A DNA stretch of 64,000 bases, from positions 30,359,629-30,423,628 of the forward strand of contig OW203764.1 of assembly GCA_934045905.1 (NCBI GenBank), in the 5' to 3' direction. Position 1 is the first letter of the stretch. The number at the start of each line of letters is the position of its first letter. This document shows positions 52,828 to 62,884 of the stretch, piece after piece. Both the position numbers and the translations under genes were made by a program. The stretch is from Leuctra nigra (taxonomy: Eukaryota; Arthropoda; Insecta; Plecoptera; Leuctridae). The notes below the pieces were generated by a model. That model made no database searches. It saw only the letters and a list, made by a program, of their open reading frames with translations, and had not been told where the DNA came from.

Positions 52828-53480
52828 CAAGTCTTTATTGTCAACAGGGCCGAAGCCCCACAAGTGCAATATAATAAAAAAAGGTGTCTCATTTTTTGTG
52901 TGTTTGAGGTGTCTCCTGTTGTGAGCCATGGTACTGTGTTAAAAATTGAAATTTTGTAAATGTGTCGGACCAACTTTACTAAAATCTGTATTTTGTGTGA
53001 AGGTACATTTCCATTCTTTACAATTCCAAATAAGACTCACTAAAATGCATGACGTTTGCTGTGAGTTATTGAATGGTTTTATTGACTCTCACCTGCTTGA
53101 TCGGTTCAATTTTAATGTGGTCTCGACTGGGTTCTAGAAGACCAATTTTTTAGAGTTTCAGCCAGGAGAATAGATGTTTTTAAATCAATAGGCTCAATCA
53201 TCTTTCAATTACCTTCTTAAACCTTGATATTAATTTTAATTCTTTCACATCATTCAAATTTTATCTCAGATCTGTGATATTTTAATGACTGACTACGATC
53301 TAACTCAGGGATTGGCAATCTTTTTTGGTCGAGGAGCCAATTTCCTAAAAATTAATAAATTAGATAATAATGGGAGCTTCAGTAGAGCAATCAAATATGA
53401 AACACTGAAAACAATACATTGCATGACTATAGTTTATTTTGATTATTTTGTTTAGGTACTTTGATATTGCGGTGACACTC
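52828..53480. other. No recognisable gene
   Basis: AT-rich. An ATG in good context occurs on the minus strand near 52928 (ACCATGGCTC), but its frame has no donor and no similarity. Confidence 0.5.
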
Positions 53481-53481
53481 A

Positions 53482-53745
53482 GTTGTTGCCCCGCAGGGCG
53501 TTTTTTAGAATTTCAACAATTTAAAAGTGAATCAGAGGCTCTCAAATGAGCAAACTGAATCCTACAACCATCAAATTGTTGGGGCGTTTTTGTTTTCTAA
53601 TTTTCAATATTTCGATTCCAAAAGTGATTCAGGGGGTTTTAAACAAACAAACTTGATCAAACCACCTTCCAATTGTTGCCCCGCAGGGTGTTTTCTTTTT
53701 CGAATTTTCGAACTTTTCGATTCCAGATCTTCATTTAAATTGTAA
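53482..53745. repeat. Three diverged ~95-bp tandem units
   Basis: TTGTTGCCCCGCAGGG (53482 and ~53674) and ATTGTTGGGGCG (~53575) head three units that share 'gaattttc' and 'tcgattccaaaag'-like words. A related CCTGCGGGGCC word heads the tandem units at 62.0-62.3 kb. Confidence 0.65.
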
Positions 53746-53805
53746 AGAGCCATGCAAGAACCACTAAGGAGCCGCAGGTTGCTGACCACTACTGTGATAT
53801 ATATA

Positions 53806-54627
53806 CTAGGAAAACGCTCAGTGTAACGCGTTGGTGAGCGAGCACGGGGACATGCAAATTCTCGAACCGGAAATGCGTACACAAGCACAGAAAACATATA
53901 CATCCATATTGAATTGAAATATGATAACTCAATCAACACAACATATTATTATGCTTTTCATTGAAACTTGAAAATAACATCTAAGCATCTAAGAACCCTG
54001 GTTAAAATAAAACAAATCAGATTCAATCCAATTGGCACTGGAAAACATTCATTTTGATACTTCATTACTGACCGATATTAAAAATGTTAATAAGTTCATA
54101 CGTTCTTAACTGATTGGGATGAAATTTTGTAAAATAAGAGACAATGTTGGTCTTAATGATCATGCAAAATATGAGTTTGATCTGAATTATCGAAGACCGT
54201 TTTCATTTTTCAGCCTATCAGGAGATATTTATTTAAATTTTAACCAATTAATGGATTTCAAAAAAATTATGGTCTGCAAACAGAGAAGGTTGGTTTTACA
54301 TGTGTGCAAAATTTCAGCTAGATCAAAGTAAAACTCTGATCTGTATAGCCAAAATATGAATTTGATCAGATTTATCGAATACCATTTTCATTTTTCAACC
54401 TATCAGGAGATGTTTATTTCAATTTTAACCAATGAATGGATTTTAAAAAAAATTGGGGCCTGCAAACAGAAAAGGTTGTCTCTACATGTGTGCAAAATTT
54501 CAGATCGATCGAAGAAAAACTCTGACCTGTACAGCCTCACCCAACAGAAAAAAAAAAAAAAAAAAAAAAAAAAAACAGAGGTCCGTGCCAAATGAGCCGA
54601 AAGGAGACGCTTGCTACGCTCGCTCAA
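53806..54627 (+). repeat. R1-family repeat with internal duplication
   Basis: Starts CTAGGAAAACGCTCAGTGTA and ends GCTTGCTACGCTCGCTC. The block 'aaatatgaatttgatc ... caatgaatgg' is duplicated internally at 54350-54440. The A run is at 54547-54573. Confidence 0.88.
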
Positions 54628-55336
54628 TAATTATTTGTCTTCTGTCCTTCTTTCATCTTATTTTATTTGTTTTATTATATTTGTAGGTACTTGTAGACGT
54701 TAGTCCGATTAAAATAAATAATACAATCCAATGTGCAATGTCCTTGGGGACTGTGCATCAAGGACGTCACGCTAAAAATTGGTTTATTTTGACTCCCTCC
54801 TCCCCCTTGTAACACTATGTCACACTTTTCGAAACCCTCCGCACTAAAAGGACTTCACAAAACCATCTGTCACTATCCCCCCTAAAAATAACATCGGTTT
54901 TAGCAAAATTTCAGGTCACAACATATCAACTGAATTTACAAAATTATTTTAAAAGTCTGTATAAAAACGTAATGTACTAATGGCTCTAGGCCCTCCCCCT
55001 TCCCCCTCTGTCACAAGTCGAAGTGTAGTGCTTGGCGGCAGTATCATGGGCAAAATGATTTCACGAATTTTAAGTGCGAACATGTTCGAACGAAATTTTG
55101 CGTGGCCCTTCTTTTAGATCCTTTTTTGGTACAACCATAGATCTACCCAAGTGGGTTGGGGGCACGCCGACCCCCCTCCACCACTCCCACCATCTTGAAA
55201 TCAGGGCTTCATCTAAAAAAATAAGCCCATTTTAAATAATACGGTATTATTTAAACGTGAACAACCAAAAGGCTTGTAATTGGAATTGAGCTAAAATTTG
55301 TAAAATGCCCGGGCTATGGGCTAAGTTTAATTAATG
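54628..55336. other. C-rich degraded repeats, no gene
   Basis: Contains 'ccctcctcccccttgtaacac' and related C-rich phrases similar to those near 63.25-63.6 kb. No ORF with coding character. Confidence 0.5.
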
Positions 55337-55554
55337 TAGGTACACCCAACAAATCATAAAACGGTATTTATACGAAACGGATTGGCTGCTGGTCAGGTTC
55401 CTTGACAATCAATCCATGACCAATGAAATCAGAGCTCAGCTACTAGAGGTAGATGACAAGTTAGCATAGACTTCATCGGATGACGCCATCACATTTTTTC
55501 AGATAATCAATTTCTTTCAAATACCGTTTTATGAATTATTGTGGAGTGTACCTA
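55337..55554. mobile_element. TA-bounded MITE, copy C
   Basis: TAGGTACACCCAACAAATCA ... AATTATTGTGGAGTGTACCTA with the family core GGATTGGCTGCTGG and CCTTGACAATCAATCC. More diverged at the ends than copies A and B. Confidence 0.85.
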
Positions 55555-55676
55555 CCTATTCTCAAAATTCTTACACTAGACAACATTTTGGATATTTGTA
55601 ATTTATATTTCGCACAAATAGCTACACTGCGATTCAAAATTGTACCAAAAAGAATGTATTGTTTCAAAGCCCCCCT

Positions 55677-55694
55677 CCCCCCCCCCCCCCCCCC
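55677..55694. repeat. C18 tract
   Basis: Pure C run within a C-rich stretch followed by 'gttatcctggatacaccc', a phrase also seen near 63.59 kb. Confidence 0.9.
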
Positions 55695-55849
55695 ACACCC
55701 TCCCCGAAATGTTATCCTGGATACACCCTTGGATGTATGTATAAACATCTCGCTTTCTCTCAAAGCAATAAAACGATGTCTCTCAGCCTATTTGTTTACA
55801 GTACAGTAGGTACTTACTGTGTTCTCCGTATCCACACAATGCGTGTTTT

Positions 55850-56153
55850 GATCGGCAAGGACGCCTATTTATTGTTTGATTGCAATGATAATGCGTTGAT
55901 AACAATTACTTATGAGACTAACTAATCTAATCCTATGTTGATATTGGCGGTGAATTACCGTCCTATCTTTGTATAGGTACTGAAAGCATTTATTCCCGGA
56001 ATTATAAGTTATGTAGATAAAGGAGATCATCAATCTCTCATTATCTGTTATCACTACCTATTTCCTGATTTAGTGCGTTGCACTTCTCTGCAACTAGACT
56101 ATGGCAAGTGGCAACGGAAGTATGTAAGGGTGGAAGGAGGCGGTCATGGCTAT
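55850..56153 (+). repeat. R5 dispersed repeat, copy 2
   Basis: Same order of words as 2480-2895 (GGTGAATTACCG, TACTGAAAGCATT, ATTCCCGGAATTA, GGAAGGAGGCGGTC). Interrupted at its end by foldback FB6, which replaces the palindrome cluster seen in copy 1. Confidence 0.7.
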
Positions 56154-56820
56154 TTAAGTCCAGTCAAATCAGGCTTTAAAATGTCCAAAATCAGAACAAA
56201 TTGCAACATTTGGTTTTTTGGTGTCATTCTATTCAGAAAATTGCCCTACATTATATCCAAAATACGCCAAAATCCGTGCACCGGAAGTACTTTTTAACCA
56301 CTTTTTCAGCTAATTCCTTTAATTCCATCTTGCTAAAATAAATGTCATGTAATAGCTCCGATTTTGACGAAACTTGGCAGAATTGTTCACCATCCTGAAT
56401 GAACACAAAATGCTCTCTGAGCGTTTTCCTCTACATCTCATCGTTTGGGAAATATGGCCAATCGAAAAGTCATTAGTCAGTTTTCGACCTCCTAGGTCAC
56501 TTTGAGTGTAACTTGACGTTTTGCGAGGTACATAATACCCAAACGATGAGATTTAAAGGAAAACACTCAGAGAGCTATTTGTGTTCAATCAGGATGGTGA
56601 ACAATTCTGCCCAGTTTCGTCAAAATCGGAGGAGTTACATTAAAAAAAAAATGTCAAGAAATTATCATGAGAAATAACTTAAAAAGTGATTAAACAGTAC
56701 TTCCGGTGCACGGATTTTGGATAAATTATGAATTGTAGAGGGCGTTTTCTGAAAAGAATAAGACCAAAAAACCAAATGTTGCCATTTGTTCTGGGTAAAC
56801 TCTCATTTGCCTGGACTCAA
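56154..56820. mobile_element. TTAA foldback element FB6
   Basis: TTAAGTCCAG at the left and CTGGACTCAA at the right (one change from TTAA). Arms of ~280 bp: AACATTTGGTTTTTTGG, ATCCGTGCACCGGAAGTACT and CATCCTGA/TCAGGATG recur inverted. A ~60-base centre separates them. Confidence 0.85.
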
Positions 56821-57222
56821 CGAAAAGTTCAGTCTGGAAAAAGGAGTCGCAAAATAGCGGACGAAAAATGTCATGGGGCTGAGGACTCGTCAGACGCCCA
56901 AAAGGGCATACGTGGCAAAAATTTCAGATCAATCGGTTAGCCGTTTAGTGGCCTATGTACATGATTCGGATTTGAAGACAAGGTTTTCACGACCCTCTGT
57001 CAGGCAAACGTATATTGTTGGTAAGCTATGGTATATAATGGTAAGGGGCCAACTCCAAATTAAAATATTTCACAACAATGGGAGATTTAGCATTTTTATA
57101 ATCCAGTTGACCGAAAATACCTATTCGATGCCTGGTGTAAAAGTGTTCCTAGCATTATAAATTTGAGTAAGTGTGCACGCCGCACGACTTGGCAGGCGTG
57201 GAGTGACCGCTCCACTGGATTG
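56821..57222 (+). repeat. R2 tail plus R3 copy 2
   Basis: The last R2 phrases (GTCAGACGCCCAAAAG, AATCGGTTAGCCGTTTAG) run into R3, which ends GGAGTGACCGCTCCACTGGAT. Confidence 0.75.
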
Positions 57223-57372
57223 TGTAACCCGCATTCCGCTATTATCAATCAATGAGGCCCTTCAGATAAGACAGGCATGCGTTAGACTTTCTATTCAGCA
57301 ATGATTTTCTCTTCAAATTGAGAACAAAGATGATAATAATGTATAATATTTCCAAAATAAGATACCTATTTT

Positions 57373-58575
57373 TACACGGAGTGTTTTTTATGGGGATATC
57401 ACTCCTTTTTTTAGTTTATTCTTAAATCTTGTGACACAATATCGAATGAACATTTACTAAATTCTTTTTAAAAAAATCGCCATTTACAATTTGGTTACTT
57501 ACTAATGAAAATTTGCGTACCTATATTATACATATATTTGCTTTAAATGGTCTTTCATGGAGAATTCATTCCAATCGGTCAACCCAGTTCCGAGATATGG
57601 CAACACTTCGGTTATCAAAATGGCCTCTGAACTTACTGCACTGCCACATAGAATTTATATCTAACATGTACATGTATCATTTTAAGCTTTCTGAATATGT
57701 ATTAATTATAATACTGAGGGAGGGAATTATAATAATGTTTAAATTTGAATGACATCATTTCCGGTCTCATAAACAGGAAAATTCTAGCTTGACTATTCCT
57801 ATTCCATAGAGATGGCCTTCCGAATCGTTTGGCGCCAGTTTCGTACCGATCAGTCTACCAGTTTTCGAGATATGACGTTACTTACAGTTTCAAAATGGCG
57901 GCTGAAATCTCTGACCCCTTGAATTTTAATTTAAATGCATGGTTCCATTTTATTATAAGCTGTCTCAAATAGTATTTATTGTTTTAAAATGTAAATGTGT
58001 GAGCGTTTTAAAATATGTGACGTCATTTCCGGTTTTAGTATGGGAAACTCCAAATATTACTGATGAAAATACATAAAGTTGACCGTCTAAATTGTTTAGC
58101 GCTGGTTTCGTTCCAATAAGTTTAGCCGTTTTTGAGATATGATGTCACTTCCGGTTTCAAAATGGCGGTTTCTGGTTGGTTTTATGAAAGTCAAATGAGT
58201 GTCAAAAGTACATAGGTACGTTACATAAATATCAAAATAATCGGATCAACCTTTGTTGCCGAAAAGCCAATCGATGTATTTCAAATTTCATTACGTCATT
58301 TCCGGTTTCTTTAACGTAATTTTTAGTATATTGCTAATGATAATCCATATAGATGACCATCTGAATCGTTTGGCGAAAATTTCGTTCTAATCGGTTCAGC
58401 CGTTAACGAGATATGACGTCACTTCCGGTTTCAAATAGCGGCACAAAAAATTCAGTGGGGAGAGGTTAAATCAGACGCCAAAAGTGCACACGTAGTAAAA
58501 ATGTAAGATCAATCGGTTCAGCCGTTTATGCTGTGGCCTTGTTACCGGATTTGAATTCCAGGAGACTACTACTAC
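57373..58575 (+). repeat. R2 repeat, copy 2
   Basis: Same layout as 10815-11964, from 'tttttacacggagtg' to 'ggatttgaattccaggagac', with three tandem units carrying TGACGTCA/CTTCCGG/AAAATGGCGG motifs (for example 58019-58033, 58138-58168, 58413-58435). It ends in a TAC microsatellite that is split by R1 insertions. Confidence 0.88.
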
Positions 58576-58581
58576 TATGTA

Positions 58582-59482
58582 CTAGGAAAACGCTCTGTGT
58601 AACGCGTTGATGAGCGAGCACGGATATGTGCAACACATCGAACCGAAATTCTGTCTATTGAAAATGTCATTAAAAGCCAATAATTCTTTAATTTCGTCAC
58701 AGACTGGTCCGTATGAAAATCTTCAAAAATTCCGAAAATATTGGTCCCAATAAGCATGTAAAGTTTTAAGTTGATCGATTGAACCTGAACCTTTATGATT
58801 GAATGGTTCCTTGTTTATTTTTAAAAATCACAGGATCTTGGTCAAAAACTATACTTGGGACCACTCATATGATATAAGTGTGTTTAAACAATATCAGATC
58901 GATATGTTGATAATTACTAATTAGTGTCATAATTATGCGATTGAAAGTTTCTGTTCTAACTACCATGGAACATTGGAACTGAGGCGTCAATGTTGCCGTC
59001 ATCCATAGCAACAAGCAAAATGTCCGTAAAACACAATAACTCTTGGATTTAAACACAGATTGGTCTGAAAATTGTCAAAAACACAGATAATGTTAGTCCC
59101 AATGACCATGCAAAGTTTTAAGTTGATCGGTCAAACGGTTCTAGTTTAAATTTCAAAAATCACAGTAAAGATGGTTTTAAATTGTAACCAATGGGAGGAT
59201 TTGGCTGAAACTTTGTATGATTGGGTAAAATGTTAGTGGTAATGACTTGTCAAAATTTCAAATTGATCAAACAAACCAATCGAAAGATAATTTTTTTTTA
59301 ATTTGAACCAATCACGGGATCCCGTTCAAAAACGATCCCAGGGACCGCATAGAGTACGTAAGTATGTGTACAAAGTTTCAGATTGATTGCTTGAGCGGTT
59401 TGACCTGGGGTGTGACCACAAAAAAAAAACACAGAGAAAGTGCCATAAGAGTACCGTGGTGACGCTCGCTACGCTCGCTCAA
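58582..59482 (+). repeat. R1-family repeat inside TAC microsatellite
   Basis: Starts CTAGGAAAACGCTCTGTGTA directly after (TAC)n and ends GCTCGCTACGCTCGCTC directly before ACTACTACTA. No other target sequence lies between, so the insertion is inside the microsatellite of repeat R2. Confidence 0.9.
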
Positions 59483-59493
59483 CTACTACTATA

Positions 59494-60643
59494 CTAGGAA
59501 AACGCTCTGTGTAACGCGTTGATGAGCGAGCACGGACAGGCGCAACACCTCGAGCCGAAATTATGTCTATCGAAAATATCATTAAAAGCCAATAATTCTT
59601 GAATTTCGTCAGACTCAAGTATAAAAATCTCAAAATTGTCCTAAAACATTAGTCTCAATAACCATGCAAAGCTTGAACCTTTTGAACCTTTCTGATTGAA
59701 CTGTTCCTCGTTAATATTCAAAAATCACAGGATCTCTTAAAAAAATAGACCTGGGACCACTCATATGATATTATTGTGTGTACTTACACAATATTAAGGT
59801 GGATTCACACGGCCGTTCCAAACTTCGAGTTTGAAACTCAAGTTTGCCGAAGTTCCAAATCACCGTTCCAAAAACCTTCGTGTGAACTATGAAAGTTTGA
59901 AACTCAATCCTCACAGTTCGAATCTTTTCATAGTTCACACGGGAGTTTTTGGAACGGCGATTCGGAACTTTGACAAACTTGAGTTTCAAACTCGAAGTTT
60001 GGAACGGCCGTGTGAATCCACCTTTAGATCGATCTGTTGAATGGTCATATCAGTTTCATACGTTTGAAAGTTTCTACTCTAACTACCTTGGAACTATAAA
60101 GAGTCGAAGTAGCCGTGATCAACATTTTCGAGAAATGTGACAGCCAACACGCAAAATGTCCGTAAAACGTCAATAACTTTTGGATTTAAACAAAGATTAG
60201 TCTAAAAATTGTCAAAAATGCAGATAATGTTAGTCCCAATGACCATGCAAAGTTTTAAGTTGATCAGTCACTCATACGGTTCAAGTTTAAATTTAAAAAA
60301 TGACATAAACGATTTTTTTAAATTTTAACCAATGGGAGGATTTGGCTGAAACTTTGTAAGATTGGGTACAATGTTGGTCGCCATGACTTGTCAAAATTTC
60401 AAATTGATCGGAACTACCAATCGAAAGATATTTTTTTTTAAATTTGAACCAATCACACGAGCCCGTTCAAAAACGATCCCAGGGACCGCATAGATTACGT
60501 AAGTATATGTGCAAAATTTCAGATCGATTGGTTGTGCCGTTTGACCTGGGCAGTGAACACAAAAAAAACAAAAAAACAAAAAAACAAACACACAGAGAAA
60601 GTGCCGTAAGAGTACCGTGGTGACGCTCGCTACGCTCGCTCAA
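59494..60643 (+). repeat. R1-family repeat, tandem to previous
   Basis: A second R1 in the same orientation, separated from the first by 11 bases of ACT repeat. It carries the foldback FB4. R3 follows its GCTCGCTC end after a short spacer. Confidence 0.9.
59794..60026. mobile_element. TTAA foldback element FB4 inside R1
   Basis: TTAAGGTGGATTCACACGGC ... GGCCGTGTGAATCCACCTTTA; right boundary has one change from TTAA. Arms of ~115 bp contain CCAAACTTCGAGTTTGAAAC repeated inverted. Other R1 copies read CAATATCAGATCGAT at this point without the insert. Confidence 0.88.
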
Positions 60644-60654
60644 CTAAGATTAAA

Positions 60655-60920
60655 ACCACCCTAAAACACGGTTTTCACGGCCCTCTAGCTCGCAAAGGCC
60701 GTAACCCATTGTTCCCAAATTTGGTATTGTTGTTGGGTGGACCATAGCTCGAAATTAAGATATTTAACAAAAATGTGAGATTCAGATTTCCCAATTTTAA
60801 GATCCAGTAGGCCGAAAATGCCACTGTGATGCTTACAGTAAAAGTGGGTTGCTCCAGCCTTTTTATATGAGAGTGTGCGCGCCGTACGACTTGGCTGGCG
60901 TGGAGCGACCGCTCCACTAG
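60655..60920 (+). repeat. R3 repeat, copy 3
   Basis: Begins 'ccctaaaacacggttttcacgg' and ends GGAGCGACCGCTCCACTAGAT. It continues the R2 element that was split by the two R1 copies. Confidence 0.88.
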
Positions 60921-61404
60921 ATATTTTATGTCTTGGAGAGTGTCACATAGAGCCTACCTATTATAGCTATTAAAAATGGTTTCCCAAGTACCTTGACGCG
61001 CTAAATAATTCATTACTCCCACATCCCTATAGACCCTCCAACTTGAAATTTTTACAGTAAGTAGATAACGTATCGGCAATTATATGGTAAAAATTTAAAC
61101 ATTATTAAAATATGTCTTTTGGAGTACCTACTAATGAAAATATGAATTTTTTAACTTCATTTATTTGAATGTTAAATAATTTAAAGAAACATTGTGTGTA
61201 CAATAGTAAAACAGAGCATAAAAAGAGCTTCAATTTGGTTAAAAAAAAATGATCGTCGAACGATGTTTGGATCAAAAGTTACGAAAAGTGCTAGCGGAAT
61301 GTTCAAAAATACAAAATCATGATATTTTGCAAGTTTGCAATTCCGAAGTGGTGGACTTCAAGCAAGGTCAAACAAAATAACTCGTGTCGACTCCTTTGTA
61401 GTAA
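60921..61404. other. No recognisable gene or repeat
   Basis: AT-rich spacer between two R3 copies; nothing shared with the rest of the window was noticed. Confidence 0.5.
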
Positions 61405-61563
61405 ACAATATCGCAACAATGTGAGATTCCCCAATTTTAACATCCAGTAGGCCGAAAATGTCACTTTGATGCCTACAGTAAAAGTGGGTTTGCTCCAGCC
61501 TTTTTAAATGAGTGTGCGCGCGCCGTACGACTTGGCTGGCGTGGAGCGACCGCTCCACTAGAT
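61405..61563 (+). repeat. R3 repeat, copy 4 (truncated)
   Basis: Begins mid-element at 'aatatcgcaacaatgtgagat' and ends GGAGCGACCGCTCCACTAGAT. Confidence 0.88.
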
Positions 61564-61671
61564 TCACACAAAAAATTAATAATATCCATTGCATTCTCTC
61601 CTGGCAGAACTTTTTTTCGACCCATCAATCCAGGCGCGTAGGAATAGGGGGAGAAAGGTGGGAACGGACCC

Positions 61672-61762
61672 TCCCCCCTGTCTGGAGCCTGACCCCCCCT
61701 GCCAGAGATACTGACCCCCCCTGCTAGAGACTCTGACCCCCCCCCCCCTGCTAGAGATCCGA
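61672..61762. repeat. C-rich ~21-bp tandem repeat
   Basis: About four units of TGACCCCCCCTGC-x-AGAGA with variable C-run length. It produces spurious glycine/arginine ORFs on the minus strand. Confidence 0.88.
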
Positions 61763-62016
61763 TTTGCTCCATTATGAGGTTGAATTCTCAAAACTTTCTC
61801 AAGTTTTGCAAAACTAATTGAACAGAGGTATTATCCAATGAGACAACTCATTTACTCATTTGTCCAACATGATCATCCTCATGAATCAAATTAAATAATA
61901 ACACGTTAAACTAATAGATTCCAAACACATACAGATATTTCTTATTGATTGCTTATTGCTGTTGCTCTTGCAAACATTTTCAAAGGTCGATTCTCTTTCA
62001 CTAGAATTCAAGTATT

Positions 62017-62330
62017 TCCCTGCGGGGCCATTTAGGATTTTGTCAAATAACAAAATTTTATATTGTCTCTTGTATCCCCAAGAACATTGCATAGGACACA
62101 CATTTTAAATTTCTTTAAAAAAGATGCCAAAAAGCGTCGAATTCGATTTTTTTTTTTTATCAAGATGTAAAAAAATTTCCTGCGGGGCCATTGGGAAAAT
62201 TCTATAAAAACAAGTTTTCTTACGGTCCCACAGAATATTGCATCACACATTTTACATTTCTTTGAAAAGAATAGCTTAAAATTAGATTATTTTGTATCAA
62301 AAATTCAAAAAAAGGCCCTGCGGGGCTAAC
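62017..62330. repeat. Three ~150-bp tandem units headed CCTGCGGGGCC
   Basis: CCCTGCGGGGCCATTTAGG, CCTGCGGGGCCATTGGG and CCCTGCGGGGCTAACTGG are spaced ~150 bases. The intervening parts share 'attgcat-rggacacacattt-aaatttcttt' words. The units are diverged. Confidence 0.75.
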
Positions 62331-62741
62331 TGGGGGTGAGTTCCCCAGACCCCTTGTAGCAGTGAACTACCTTTTCCTGACATCCATCGATCCCCTATAA
62401 TTTTGACCCCCCCTGTCAAAATCAAGTTCCTACGCGCCTGCATCAACCCAGCAAGCAAAGCAACCAATACCGAATCTCCCGTCTCCAATGCAGTACACAA
62501 ACTATCATGTCGTCATCGCCTAGACACGTGACTGCAGGTGTATATTACAGGAATGCTGAGTCGCGGCGAGGGCTAATTATATCATGCAGTGCAGTGTGCA
62601 TGCGAGTAGTAGACGACCTTGGCCGGAACTAGTTCGACCTTCGACCACGTCAACAGAGATGAAAATCAATGAGGCGGCATGAATACTTACATATAGCCAC
62701 GGCAGAGTTCAGAGAAAAATAGTAGCATAAGCCTATGTAGG

Positions 62742-62884
62742 GTCAGAAAATTAGGGTCTGCAACGCCCAGAGATGATCCGCTCGATCGAAGAAAACATGT
62801 GACCTGTTTATATCGTCAGCACCGTGATCGTCAGTAACAGGGGAAAAAAAGAGGGACCCGTGCCAAAACAGCCAAAAAGGACGA
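62742..62884 (+). repeat. R1 3' fragment
   Basis: 'aaaattagggtctgcaac', 'gctcgatcgaagaaaa', 'atcgtcagtaacag' and 'gacccgtgccaaaacagcc' match the R1 3' region in order; the GCTCGCTC terminus is lost. Confidence 0.75.

Noticed and set aside
52895..52945. ATG in good context on the minus strand as the ZNFX1 start exon
   Set aside because: Its frame has no phase-compatible GT donor before leaving into T-rich sequence.
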